Positions 25,235-33,656 of a DNA stretch of 64,000 nt are shown one piece after another. The stretch covers positions 1,821,831 through 1,885,830 of the forward strand of contig CAWCUU010000001.1 in assembly GCA_963798855.1 (NCBI GenBank). Reading direction: 5' to 3'. How positions within the stretch are numbered: the first letter of the stretch is position 1; every line of letters begins with the position of its first letter. The stretch comes from CAWCUU01 sp963798855. GTDB taxonomy: Bacteria > Gemmatimonadota > Gemmatimonadetes > Longimicrobiales > RSA9. Made by a program: the position numbers and the translations under genes. The notes beneath the pieces were generated by a model. It searched no databases, had not been told where the DNA came from, and saw nothing but the letters and a program-made list of their open reading frames with translations.

Positions 25235-26479
25235 ATGCGCCGGCGCGATGGCCTCAAGCTCGCCTTCGACCAGATCCGGGCGCAGAAGCTGAAGAGCTTC
25301 TTCGCCGTCATCGGCGTACTGATCGGCGCCATGTTCCTCATGACCGTCGTCAGCGTCGTCGCCGGCATCAACCGATACATGGAAGAGGACTTCGCGAAGC
25401 TCGTCTACGGGCTGAACACCGTCTCCGTGCACCGCACGCCTTCCGTACAGACGGGCAATCCGACCGAGGAGCAACGGCGAGAATGGCGCCGGCGTCCGCG
25501 TCTCGAGCTGAGCGACGCGGATGCCGTTCGCGCACAGCTTCGCATCCCGGCGCTGGTGGGCGTATCGAGCAGCACCGGCGGCTCGATCCGCGCCGGGGAT
25601 GGGACCGAGGTCGAGAACGTCTGGCTGATGGCGGCGGACGCGGAATTCTTCCGCATCCGCGAATACCAGGTGTCGCGGGGGCGGCTGTTCACCCAGCTCG
25701 AGGACGAGCGCGGCGCGAACGTGGTCGTGCTCGGCACCGAGAGCGCCGAGAAGCTGTTCGGCACGCTGAACCCCATCGGTCGCGACGTCCACATCGCCGG
25801 CAATCGGTTCCGCGTCATCGGCGTGCTGGAGAAGCAGGGCTCGCTGTTCAGCATGTCTCTGGACAACCGCGCGATCGCGCCGGCTCACTCCGCGCTCGCG
25901 CGTGCCGTCAGCCCGCACAACGTGGTCGAGGAGATCCTGGTCCGCACGCAGAATCCCTCCTCGCTGAGCGCGGCCCAGGTCGAGCTGGAAGCCATCATGC
26001 GCAAGCGCCACCGCCTGCGCCCGACGCAGCCGAACGACTTCGAGCTGGAGACCGCGGAAGAGTCGATGTCCTTCTGGACGAAGATCCGCAACATCCTCTT
26101 CATCGCCTTCCCCGGCCTCGTAACCATCGCTCTGGTGGTGGGTGGCATGGTGGTCATGAACATCATGCTGATCTCGGTGAGCGAGCGCACCCGGGAGATC
26201 GGGCTCCGCAAGGCGCTGGGAGCCCGCCGCGGGGACATCCTGTTCCAGATCCTGGTCGAGTCGGCGACGCTGTCGCTGTCCGGCGCCGCCGTCGGAATCG
26301 GCCTGGGCATCCTGCTCGCGCTGATCGTGCGCAGCGCCTCGCCGCTGCCGGCGACGATCGCGCCGTTCTGGATGGGAATCGCGGCGCTGGTCGGGACCGG
26401 GGTCGGCGTCATTGCCGGCGTCTATCCCGCGTCCCGCGCGGCCCGGCTCGATCCCGTCGTCGCGCTGCGACAGGAGTAG
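25235..26479 (+). CDS. MacB-type ABC permease 1
   Basis: 414 residues with the MacB topology: one N-terminal helix ('LKSFFAVIGVLIGAMFLM'), a large periplasmic MacB_PCD domain (about 45-270), then three C-terminal helices of the FtsX domain ('LVTIALVVGGMVVMNIM', 'SVSERTREIGLRKALGAR', ending 'YPASRAARLDPVVALRQE'). It is paired with the next gene, so the transporter is probably a heterodimer. An internal stretch (about 70-90, 'TGNPTEEQRREWRRRP') is an arginine-rich insertion. Confidence 0.94.
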   Translation: MRRRDGLKLAFDQIRAQKLKSFFAVIGVLIGAMFLMTVVSVVAGINRYMEEDFAKLVYGLNTVSVHRTPSVQTGNPTEEQRREWRRRPRLELSDADAVRAQLRIPALVGVSSSTGGSIRAGDGTEVENVWLMAADAEFFRIREYQVSRGRLFTQLEDERGANVVVLGTESAEKLFGTLNPIGRDVHIAGNRFRVIGVLEKQGSLFSMSLDNRAIAPAHSALARAVSPHNVVEEILVRTQNPSSLSAAQVELEAIMRKRHRLRPTQPNDFELETAEESMSFWTKIRNILFIAFPGLVTIALVVGGMVVMNIMLISVSERTREIGLRKALGARRGDILFQILVESATLSLSGAAVGIGLGILLALIVRSASPLPATIAPFWMGIAALVGTGVGVIAGVYPASRAARLDPVVALRQE

Positions 26480-26484
26480 ACGCG

Positions 26485-27720
26485 GTGCGGATCGAGAGCC
26501 TCGGCGAGGGCGTTCGGCTGGCGCTGGACCAGATCCGTGCCAACAAGTTCCGTTCGGCGCTCACGATCCTGGGCATCGTGGTCGGCGTCGCCACGGTCAT
26601 GGCGATGAGCGCGATGATCTCCGGGATACGCACGAGCATCACGGACGCGGTCGCTGCCGCGGGGCCACAGAACTTCGTGCTCCGGCGCTACGACTTCAAT
26701 CAGGTCCGCGTCTCCAACGGCGGCCCGCCGCCGTGGGCGCAGCTGCCCAAGATCCAGCCCTCGGACGCGCGGGCGCTCGAACGTCTGGACAAGATCGACC
26801 GCGCGATCGTCAGCACGAACGTGCAGGGGCCCTTCTCGGCGGGCCGCGAGCACGTGGACAACGTTCCGGTCAGCGCGGTGGGCAACGGCTGGGAGCGCTT
26901 CACGCTCGGCACGATCATGGGCGGTCGAAACTTCCTGCCGGCGGAGCTGAGCGCCGCGCGCCCCGTGGTCATCATCTCCGAGCCGCTCGGGACCGCGCTG
27001 TTCGGACAACTCAACCCGATCGGCCGGACGGTGCGCATCCAGGGCCAGGCGTTCCAGGTCATCGGGCTGTTCCACACGAAGGACAACATCTTCGCCGACA
27101 TCCAGAAGAACTACGCGATCATGCCCTACACGTCGGCGCTGAAGTACCTCGAGGCAGGCGACGAATTCCTCGAGATCCTGGTCGTGACCGGCTCCGACGC
27201 CACGCAGGCCGAAGCGATGGATCAGGTGGTCACCGCGATGCGCACGCGTCACGGTCTGCGCCCCGGTGAGCCCAACGATTTCGCGGTCGTGCGCCAGGAG
27301 GAGCTGCTCAAGACGTTCAATCGGATCACGGGCATCTTCTTCCTCGTGATGATCGCGCTGTCCTCCGTCGCGCTGATGGTCGGCGGCGTCGGCGTGATCG
27401 CGATCATGATGATCGCCGTCACGGAGCGCACGCGGGAGATCGGCATCCGCAAGGCGATCGGCGCCACGCCGCGCGAGATCCTCTGGCAGTTCCTGGTGGA
27501 GGCGGCGACGCTGACCCTGGTCGGTTGCGCGATCGGAATGGCGATCGGCGCCAGCGTCGCCTTCCTGGTCGCGGCCGCGACCCCGATCCCTGCGCGCGTA
27601 CCCCTCGGCGCGATCGTCGCCGCCCTCGGCATGGCCACGGTGGCGGGCGTGGTCTTCGGCCTCTGGCCGGCGTTCCGGGCGGCGCGAATGGATCCGGTCG
27701 TCGCGCTGCGCCACGAGTGA
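26485..27720 (+). CDS. MacB-type ABC permease 2
   Basis: 411 residues from a GTG 5 bp after permease 1. It is a paralog with the same layout: helix 1 'FRSALTILGIVVGVATVMA', a periplasmic domain with 'LFGQLNPIGRTVRIQGQAF', and FtsX helices including 'MVGGVGVIAIMMIAVTE', 'RTREIGIRKAIGATPREI' and 'WPAFRAARMDPVVALRHE'. Two consecutive MacB-like permeases beside one ATPase are common in this type of efflux operon. Confidence 0.94.
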   Translation: MRIESLGEGVRLALDQIRANKFRSALTILGIVVGVATVMAMSAMISGIRTSITDAVAAAGPQNFVLRRYDFNQVRVSNGGPPPWAQLPKIQPSDARALERLDKIDRAIVSTNVQGPFSAGREHVDNVPVSAVGNGWERFTLGTIMGGRNFLPAELSAARPVVIISEPLGTALFGQLNPIGRTVRIQGQAFQVIGLFHTKDNIFADIQKNYAIMPYTSALKYLEAGDEFLEILVVTGSDATQAEAMDQVVTAMRTRHGLRPGEPNDFAVVRQEELLKTFNRITGIFFLVMIALSSVALMVGGVGVIAIMMIAVTERTREIGIRKAIGATPREILWQFLVEAATLTLVGCAIGMAIGASVAFLVAAATPIPARVPLGAIVAALGMATVAGVVFGLWPAFRAARMDPVVALRHE

Positions 27721-27722
27721 CC

Positions 27723-28445
27723 GTGGAGCCGGTCGACGTCCTCGCGATCGCCGCACACCCGGACGACATGGAGCTCCTCGCCGGCGGCACTCTGCGACGC
27801 GCCGCCGACGACGGATACCGGACCGCGATCCTCGACCTGACCGGCGGCGAGACGGGTACGTGGGGAGACGCGGAGCTGCGCGCGAGGGAGGCGGAGGACG
27901 CGGCGCGAATCCTCGGGCTCGCGGCGCGCGCCGGAGCCGGGCTGCCGGACGGCTCGCTCCGCGACACGCCGGAAGCGCGGAACGTCGTCGCCGCGAAGCT
28001 GCGCGAGCTGCGGCCGAGGACCGTGATCCTGCACGGGCCCGGCGGACGACACCCGGACCACCACGCCGCGCGCGATCTCGCCTACGCCGCCTGCTTCATC
28101 GCGGGCTTGAAGAACGCCGGCGTCGAGGGGGAGCCGCACCGCCCGCAGAAGATCCTCTACTGCCTCGCCTACGACGAGACCCACCGCAAACCCAGCTTCG
28201 TCGTCGACATCACGGCTCAGATGGACCGCAAGCTGGAGGCGATCTTCGCGTTCCGATCCCAGTTCGAAGGGCGCACGTGGGCGGGCGACATCTTCGGGGG
28301 CGGCGACCGCCCGCTGAGGGACCAGATCCTGGCCCACTGCGCCCACTACGGCTCGTGGATCCGCACGCTCTACGGAGAGCCATTCTGGTGCCGCGAGACG
28401 GTCAGGGTGGATGACGTGGTGCGACTCGGATCGCGAAGCCTGTAG
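27723..28445 (+). CDS. bshB1: PIG-L/BshB1-like N-acetylglucosaminyl-malate deacetylase
   Basis: 240 residues, GTG start two bases after the permease stop. The LmbE/PIG-L fold is marked by the zinc motif 'AHPDD' (residues 11-15) and 'HPDHH' (110-114), with 'LTGGETGTWGD' nearby. Close agreement with BshB1 points to deacetylation of GlcNAc-malate in bacillithiol synthesis: 'LDLTGGE', 'RHPDHHAARDLAYAACFIA' and the 'FGGGDRPLRDQI' C-terminal region. The other bacillithiol genes are not in the window. Its place after an efflux operon may be accidental. Confidence 0.85.
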   Translation: MEPVDVLAIAAHPDDMELLAGGTLRRAADDGYRTAILDLTGGETGTWGDAELRAREAEDAARILGLAARAGAGLPDGSLRDTPEARNVVAAKLRELRPRTVILHGPGGRHPDHHAARDLAYAACFIAGLKNAGVEGEPHRPQKILYCLAYDETHRKPSFVVDITAQMDRKLEAIFAFRSQFEGRTWAGDIFGGGDRPLRDQILAHCAHYGSWIRTLYGEPFWCRETVRVDDVVRLGSRSL

Positions 28446-28446
28446 G

Positions 28447-28788
28447 TCAGCGAGCCGGCGCGCAGCTCACCTCGATCAGCAGACGGCGCCAGCTCGGCGC
28501 GTCCTCTCCCTCGACACGAACCGTGCGCGCCGTCGCGCGACCTCCCGAACGCATCCACGGCACGAGCCAGCGCTGGATCTCGGGCGGCAGGTGCCCGATC
28601 AGGTCGCCTTCCCTGTGGTGCACCCAGACGGCAGGATCATCGGTACCCGGCGGATCGGGTAGAAGCAGCACCTCCTCGCCCGGACGCAGGCGGTCCACCT
28701 GGCGCGAGCGGTCGCAGAAGACCGTGCCGTGCACGGTCGCTCGGAAGCAGGCGGGAGGCCGGGCCGGCGGCGAGAATGTGTCGCTCAT
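28447..28788 (-). CDS. HIRAN-domain-like small protein
   Basis: 113 residues. The C-terminal two thirds fit a HIRAN-type fold: 'FRATVHGTVFCDRSRQVDR', 'LRPGEEVLLLPDPP', 'VWVHHREGDLIGHLPPEI' and 'RWLVPWMRSGGRATART'. HIRAN domains bind DNA ends and damaged DNA, or stand alone in phage and bacterial proteins of unknown role. There is no partner helicase here. Its stop lies one base from the stop of the convergent deacetylase gene. Confidence 0.6.
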   Translation of the reverse strand: MSDTFSPPARPPACFRATVHGTVFCDRSRQVDRLRPGEEVLLLPDPPGTDDPAVWVHHREGDLIGHLPPEIQRWLVPWMRSGGRATARTVRVEGEDAPSWRRLLIEVSCAPAR

Positions 28789-28911
28789 CAGGTCATGAGA
28801 GTGTGACGGGGACGAGTTGCAGCCAGGCGGAATTTAAGACGGGTGCCGGGGTACTGCAAAGCGCTAGGAACCCGCCGCCGGAGGCCGCCGGCGCGATCAG
28901 CGCCGTCCGTT

Positions 28912-28920
28912 ATATTGACG
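28912..28920 (+). promoter_or_regulatory. ATATTGACG promoter-like motif ahead of the cysteine desulfurase
   Basis: The same 9-mer recurs at 57396 and 60227 ahead of two kinase genes. Here it lies 45 bp before the GTG start. It resembles a -10 box (TATATT) followed by a start-site purine, but no convincing -35 element was found. Confidence 0.4.
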
Positions 28921-28964
28921 GGCGACGCCGGACGTGGAAGAGGCAAGAGGGGAGGACGGAATCG

Positions 28965-30116
28965 GTGAAGCACATCTACCTGGATCACGCGGCCACGACA
29001 CCGATGCGCTCCGAGGTGAGGGAGGCGATGGAGCCGTTCCTGACGGAGCGCTTCGGCAACCCGAACAGCGTGCACGCGCGCGGGCGGGAGGCGCGCATCG
29101 CGCTCGAGGAGGCACGCGAGCGGGTCGCCTCGGCGCTCGGTGCTCGTCCCGACGAGATCGTGTTCACGGGCGGCGGAACGGATGCCGACAATCTCGCCGT
29201 GCTCGGCCGCTCCCGTGCCGATCGCCGGAACGGTGGAAGCGGCGCCGTCGTCTGCTCGGCCATCGAGCATTCGGCGGTGCTCGAGTCGGGCCGCGCCGCG
29301 GCCGAGGAGGGCACGCCACTGTGCGTTCTCGGGGTCGATGCGGATGGGCAGGTGGACCCATCTGCACTCACGGAGGCGCTCGCCGAGCCGGCGTCCGTCG
29401 TCTCCATCATGTGGGGCAACAACGAGATCGGATCATTGCAGCCGATCTCGGTGCTGGCGTCGATCAGCCGGGACGCCGGCGTCCCGTTCCACACGGATGC
29501 GGTGCAGGCCTTCGGCAAGGTCCGCGTGCGGGTCGACGAGACGGCGGTGGACCTGCTCTCCGTCAGCGCCCACAAGATCGGCGGACCGAAGGGCGTAGGG
29601 GCTCTGTTCGCGAGGGACGGCGTAGAGCTTGTGCCCGTGGTCCACGGTGGGGGGCAGGAACGGGGGCTGCGAGCGGGAACGCAGGACGTGGCCGGTGCGG
29701 TGGGTCTCGGCGTGGCCGCGGAGCTCGCGGCCGCGGAGCAGGAGCGGGAGAACGCACGTCTTGCGAGGCTGCGAGACCGGCTGGAGGCGGAGCTGCGCGC
29801 CAGGGTGCCCGAGCTGCAGGTCAACGGCGGTCCCGAGCGACTGCCTCACATCCTGAGCCTCGCGCTGCTGGGCACCGACCCGGAGCCGCTTCTGCTGTCG
29901 CTCGACCTGGAAGGGATCGCCGCCTCGACGGGATCCGCCTGCCACAGCGGAGCGGCGTCGCCGAGCCACGTGCTGCTGGCGATCGGCAGGCCGGCGCAGG
30001 GTGAGGCGTGGATCCGCTTCTCGCTCGGACTCGCGAGCACGGACGCCGACATCGACGAGGCGCTCGCTCGCATTCCCCCGGTCGTTGGACGCGTACGCGA
30101 TCTCGCCCATGCCTGA
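28965..30116 (+). CDS. iscS: Cysteine desulfurase (NifS/IscS family)
   Basis: 383 residues from a GTG preceded by AGGGGAGG; the frame is open further upstream but without homology. This PLP enzyme takes sulfur from cysteine and passes it on as persulfide. Visible motifs are 'IYLDHAATTPM', 'FGNPNSVHARGREAR', the PLP lysine in 'SAHKIGGPKGVG', and the catalytic cysteine loop 'STGSACHSGAASPSHVL', as in IscS/NifS-type enzymes. Its last 8 bases overlap mnmA, so the natural acceptor is likely the tRNA thiolase rather than only Fe-S assembly. Confidence 0.93.
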   Translation: MKHIYLDHAATTPMRSEVREAMEPFLTERFGNPNSVHARGREARIALEEARERVASALGARPDEIVFTGGGTDADNLAVLGRSRADRRNGGSGAVVCSAIEHSAVLESGRAAAEEGTPLCVLGVDADGQVDPSALTEALAEPASVVSIMWGNNEIGSLQPISVLASISRDAGVPFHTDAVQAFGKVRVRVDETAVDLLSVSAHKIGGPKGVGALFARDGVELVPVVHGGGQERGLRAGTQDVAGAVGLGVAAELAAAEQERENARLARLRDRLEAELRARVPELQVNGGPERLPHILSLALLGTDPEPLLLSLDLEGIAASTGSACHSGAASPSHVLLAIGRPAQGEAWIRFSLGLASTDADIDEALARIPPVVGRVRDLAHA

Positions 30117-31194
30117 GCGCACGGCTCCCCTGACGGTGCTCGTCGCGATGTCCGGCGGCGTCGATTCCTCGGTCGCAGCCGCACTCCTCGTCCAGCAGGG
30201 GCACCGGGTGATCGGCGCCACGATGAAGACGTTCTGCTACGCGGAGACGCCGTCGCACGGCCGCACGTGCTGCGGACTCGAGGGCATCCGGGACGCTCGC
30301 GCGGTCTGCGACCGGCTCGGAATCCCGCATTACGTCTTCGACATGGAGGAGGCCTTCACCCGCGACGTGATCGACGATTTCGTCGCGGAGTACGCCGCCG
30401 GACGAACCCCGAATCCGTGCGTCCGCTGCAACTCGAACACGAAGATCCCGGACCTGCTCCGCAGAGGCCGAGTGCTCGGCGCCGACGCCATCGCGACGGG
30501 CCATTACGCGGTCCGCGACGAGCATGGCCCCGCTACCTCCCTTCGCCGCGGCGCGGACGCGGAAAAGGACCAGAGCTATTTCCTCTGGGGCCTTCCCGCC
30601 GAGGTGGTTCCGCACCTGCACTTCCCGCTCGGTCACCTCCACAAGCCGGAGGTCCGGCAGCGCGCGAGGGAGCTGGGCCTCCGCACGGCGGACAAGCCGG
30701 AGTCCCAGGAGATCTGCTTCGTCCCGACGGGCGACTACGCGGACCTCCTCGCCGCCCGGCTCGGCAGCGACCATCCCGGGCTGCGAGAAGGCGCCCTCGT
30801 CGATCGCGGCGGATACGAGGTCGGCCGACACGAGGGCTATGCCCGCTACACCGTCGGTCAGCGGCGCGGCCTCGGCGGAGGACGGGGCCGTCCGCTCTAC
30901 GTCCTCTCCGTGCGGCCGGAGCTGAACGAGGTCGTGATCGGCGGCGAAGAGGATCTCTACGGTGACGACGTCGCGCTCGGAGATCTGAACTGGCTGGCTC
31001 GACCTCCCGCGGCCTCCGAGCGGATCGAGGTGCAGCTGCGCCATCGCGCTCCACCCGCGGCCGCCACGGTCATCGCCGTGGATGGAGAACGCGTCGATCT
31101 GCGTCTGCACCGACCGCAGCGAGCCATCACGCCCGGCCAGTCCGGGGCGGTCTACCGCGGTGACGTACTGATCGGCGGGGGGCGGATAAGGTGA
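30109..31194 (+). CDS. mnmA: tRNA 2-thiouridylase MnmA
   Basis: 361 residues. MnmA adenylates U34 of Glu, Gln and Lys tRNAs and inserts sulfur to give 2-thiouridine. The PP-loop 'AMSGGVDSS' lies at residues 13-21. The two working cysteines are Cys107 in 'NPCVRCNSNTKI' and Cys203 in 'ESQEICFVPTGDY'. The tRNA-binding C-terminal beta-barrel is complete ('YTVGQRRGLGGG', 'LYVLSVRPELNEVVIG', 'ITPGQSGAVYRGDVLIGGG'). The start overlaps the cysteine desulfurase stop, giving translationally coupled sulfur donor and acceptor. Confidence 0.96.
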   Translation: MPERTAPLTVLVAMSGGVDSSVAAALLVQQGHRVIGATMKTFCYAETPSHGRTCCGLEGIRDARAVCDRLGIPHYVFDMEEAFTRDVIDDFVAEYAAGRTPNPCVRCNSNTKIPDLLRRGRVLGADAIATGHYAVRDEHGPATSLRRGADAEKDQSYFLWGLPAEVVPHLHFPLGHLHKPEVRQRARELGLRTADKPESQEICFVPTGDYADLLAARLGSDHPGLREGALVDRGGYEVGRHEGYARYTVGQRRGLGGGRGRPLYVLSVRPELNEVVIGGEEDLYGDDVALGDLNWLARPPAASERIEVQLRHRAPPAAATVIAVDGERVDLRLHRPQRAITPGQSGAVYRGDVLIGGGRIR

Positions 31195-31415
31195 AGCGGC
31201 GCGCGCGGGGCGCGCGCCGGGCGCCGCCTGGCGGCGGGGCGCGGCCCTGCGGGCCGGGCGCGACCTTCGGTCGGGCGCCGCCTCGCGGCCGGGGCGGCCC
31301 TGCGGGCCGGGCGCGACCTTCGGTCGGGCGCCGCCTCGCGGCGGGGCGGCCCTGCGGGCCGGGCGCGGCCCTGCGGGGCGGGGGCGACCTTCGGTCGGGC
31401 GCGCCTGGCGGCGGG
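31195..31415 (+). repeat. 53-bp tandem hairpin array between convergent genes
   Basis: Extremely GC-rich. Three units start at 31243, 31296 and 31348. A full unit carries three small palindromes: GGCCCTGCGGGCC, CGACCTTCGGTCG (5-bp stem with a TTC loop) and GCCGCCTCGCGGC. Worn half-units lie on either side. It separates convergent mnmA and the gene at 31416, so it may act as a multi-hairpin terminator/insulator or simply be a minisatellite. Confidence 0.8.
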
Positions 31416-31646
31416 TTAGTCGAGGGGCTCGGCTTTCTGGAAGAGGGCGCGCAGCTCGGCGGGGTCGGCGTCGGCGACGAGGCGCTCGGCTTCGGCTTCG
31501 CCCGGCACCCGCACGGTTCGGGCACGCACGTGGGGATCGGTCAGGCAGTGGAAGGCGATCCTCGCGGGTTCGGCGTAGCCGTAGTCGCCGCTCGTCGCGT
31601 AGGCCTCCCAGGTCAGCAGATCGTCGTCCACGAAGGTCCTCGACAT
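31416..31646 (-). CDS. Small conserved-looking protein after dnaJ
   Basis: 76 residues, ATG after GAGGAG, 7 bp downstream of the dnaJ stop. It is well folded in appearance: 'DLLTWEAYATSGDYGYAEP', 'RIAFHCLTDPHVRARTV', then a helical 'ADADPAELRALFQKAE'. The family is not recognised. Co-transcription with grpE-dnaJ suggests a stress-linked role, but nothing in the sequence shows one. Confidence 0.65.
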   Translation of the reverse strand: MSRTFVDDDLLTWEAYATSGDYGYAEPARIAFHCLTDPHVRARTVRVPGEAEAERLVADADPAELRALFQKAEPLD

Positions 31647-31653
31647 GGGCTCC

Positions 31654-32781
31654 TCAGTACTTGAGCTCGGCGGCGGACGCGAACTCGCGCATCAGCCGCT
31701 CCTCGTCCTCGTTCAGCTCCTTGGGCACGATGATCCGCACCTGGACATACTGGTCGCCGCGCCGTCCGGCCTTCTCGACTCCCTGCGACGGGATGCGGAA
31801 CTTGGTGCCGGACTGGGTTCCCGGCGGAATCCTGAGGGCCACCTTCTTCCCGTCGACGGTACGCACACGGATCTTGGAGCCGAGCGTCGCCTGGGCCAGG
31901 TTGATCGGGATCGTGGAGTAGAGATCCAGCCCGGCGCGTCGGAAGAACGGGTCGGGCTGCACGCGGAAGGTGATGATCAGGTCACCGGCAGGACCTCCGC
32001 CGACGCCGCGCTCGCCCTGCCCCGACAGTCGCAGCTTGGAGCCCGTATCGACGCCGGCGGGGACCTTCAGCACGATCTGGCGGTGGTCCCGTACCTGACC
32101 GCGACCGCCGCACGATGGACACGGCTGGGTCGGGATCACGCCCCGTCCGTAGCACGCGGGACACGGCCGCTGCACGGCGAAGCCGCCCTTTCCGAACGAA
32201 ATCGTCCCGGTGCCGTTGCACTCCGGACACGTCCTGGGTGTCGAGCCTGGGGCGCTGCCGGTTCCGCCGCAGGTGGCGCACACCTCGGTGATCGGCACGC
32301 TCACGTTGATCTTGCCGCCGCGCGCCGCCACGCGGAACGGGATCTCGACCGAATATTCGATATTCTGGCCCCGCTCCGCACCCGGTGCACCGCGCTTGCC
32401 TCGGCGGCCGCGGTCGAAGATCGAGCTGAACAGATCGCCGAGGCCGCCAATGTCGCCCAGATCATCGAAGGAGAAGTGGAAGTTCTCCGCGCCGCCGGCC
32501 GACTCGGGCCCCGGACGCGGGGCGCCGCTCGGCCGGAAGCCGCCCGCGCCGAATGCGCCGAGCTTCCGCATCCGGTCGTACTGCTTGCGCTTCTCCGGAT
32601 CGGAGAGCACGGCGTAGGCCTCACCGACCTCCTTGAAGCGGTCCGTCGCCTGCGGATCGTCGGGGTTCGCGTCCGGGTGGTACTGCTTGGCCAGCTTCCG
32701 GTAGGCCTTCTTGATCTCGTCCGGCTTCGCGGATTCGCCGACACCGAGAACCTGATAGTAGTCCTTCGTCGCCGTCGCCAT
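31654..32781 (-). CDS. dnaJ: Chaperone DnaJ
   Basis: 375 residues, full-length type I DnaJ. The J domain carries the DnaK-stimulating HPD ('KQYHPDANPDD'). A Gly/Phe-rich region follows ('AFGAGGFRPSGAPRPG'), then the zinc domain with four CxxCxGxG modules ('CATCGGTG', 'CPECNGTG', 'CPACYGRG', 'CPSCGGRG') and the C-terminal substrate domains. It works with DnaK and GrpE in protein folding. grpE lies 11 bp upstream; dnaK is outside the window. I see no CIRCE or sigma-32-type site that I can support. Confidence 0.97.
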   Translation of the reverse strand: MATATKDYYQVLGVGESAKPDEIKKAYRKLAKQYHPDANPDDPQATDRFKEVGEAYAVLSDPEKRKQYDRMRKLGAFGAGGFRPSGAPRPGPESAGGAENFHFSFDDLGDIGGLGDLFSSIFDRGRRGKRGAPGAERGQNIEYSVEIPFRVAARGGKINVSVPITEVCATCGGTGSAPGSTPRTCPECNGTGTISFGKGGFAVQRPCPACYGRGVIPTQPCPSCGGRGQVRDHRQIVLKVPAGVDTGSKLRLSGQGERGVGGGPAGDLIITFRVQPDPFFRRAGLDLYSTIPINLAQATLGSKIRVRTVDGKKVALRIPPGTQSGTKFRIPSQGVEKAGRRGDQYVQVRIIVPKELNEDEERLMREFASAAELKY

Positions 32782-32792
32782 GCTCCGCTCGG

Positions 32793-33404
32793 CTACTCGT
32801 ACTTCTTCACCCGCACCCGGGCGGGCCGGATCAGCAGATCGTTGTAGCGGTATCCCTTCTGGAACACGTCAGCCACCACCTCGTCCTCCTCCGGGTGCTC
32901 CGCCGGGACCGTCATCAGCGCCTCCATCGTCACCGGATCGAACAGCTCACCCTCTGGCTCGACGGCCCGCAGCCCGGCAGCCTCGAGCGTCTGGCGCAGC
33001 TTCTTGTCCACCATTTGGGCGCCCTGCAGCAGGGCATCGACGGAGGTGGAGTCGGCGTCCACATCGACCAGGCGATGCAGGTCGTCCAGCGCGTCCAGCA
33101 GCCGCCCCACCAGCTCCGCCTGCGCCCGGATCCGTCCCTCCGCCCGCTCGCGTTCGACACGCTTGCGGTAGTTGTCGAACTCCGCCATCAGCCGCAGGTG
33201 CCGATCGTTCACATCCGAGATCTCGCGCTGGAGCCCTTCCAGCTCCACGTTCTCGGAGCCATCGCCCGCTCCGGCCGCCCCTGCGTCCGGGCGCAGCCCG
33301 GGGCCGCCGTCCCCCGGGATGACTTCCGCGTCCTCCGGATCCGACGGCCCGTCCGGCCCCGCTCCGCGGACGTCCTCCGTACCTACGCGTCGCTCATCCG
33401 CCAT
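32793..33404 (-). CDS. grpE: Nucleotide exchange factor GrpE
   Basis: 203 residues. A disordered acidic N-terminus (1-50) precedes the long dimer helix ('EGLQREISDVNDRHLRLMA', 'EFDNYRKRVERERAEG') and the beta-wing domain ('LFDPVTMEALMTVPAE', 'VADVFQKGYRYNDLLIRPA'). GrpE opens DnaK to release ADP. It is the first gene of a grpE-dnaJ-small ORF operon. The C-terminus 'RVRVKKYE' is typical. Confidence 0.96.
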   Translation of the reverse strand: MADERRVGTEDVRGAGPDGPSDPEDAEVIPGDGGPGLRPDAGAAGAGDGSENVELEGLQREISDVNDRHLRLMAEFDNYRKRVERERAEGRIRAQAELVGRLLDALDDLHRLVDVDADSTSVDALLQGAQMVDKKLRQTLEAAGLRAVEPEGELFDPVTMEALMTVPAEHPEEDEVVADVFQKGYRYNDLLIRPARVRVKKYE

Positions 33405-33656
33405 GATTCATGTCTTCTTCGTCGTTGGGAATTGCCGGCCGTGACACCCGACGGCGGCACGCCTCATTGGTGCAAGCGCGGGACCAGCCGCCCCTGCCGG
33501 AACGGCAGGTGCCGCCGCTCGGCACGACGTAGGATACGCGCATGCGACCGACGGGAGAAGGGGTGCGGTTTGGACGGGGAGACGGCGCGACGCGGATACG
33601 CGTTCATCGCCGGTCGAAATCGCGACCGGCCCCGCGTCCGCGTCGCGGCCGTCCGG
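33405..33656 (+). other. Intergenic spacer
   Basis: About 250 bp between grpE and the exported protein gene. A short GC palindrome (CCTGCCGGAACGGCAGG, near 33496-33512) is the only structure; it may be part of a terminator for the exported-protein gene. No coding sequence is supported. Confidence 0.4.

Noticed and set aside
31243..31400. CRISPR-like repeat array
   Set aside because: Units are contiguous 53-bp tandem repeats with internal palindromes and no unique spacers; no cas gene is present.
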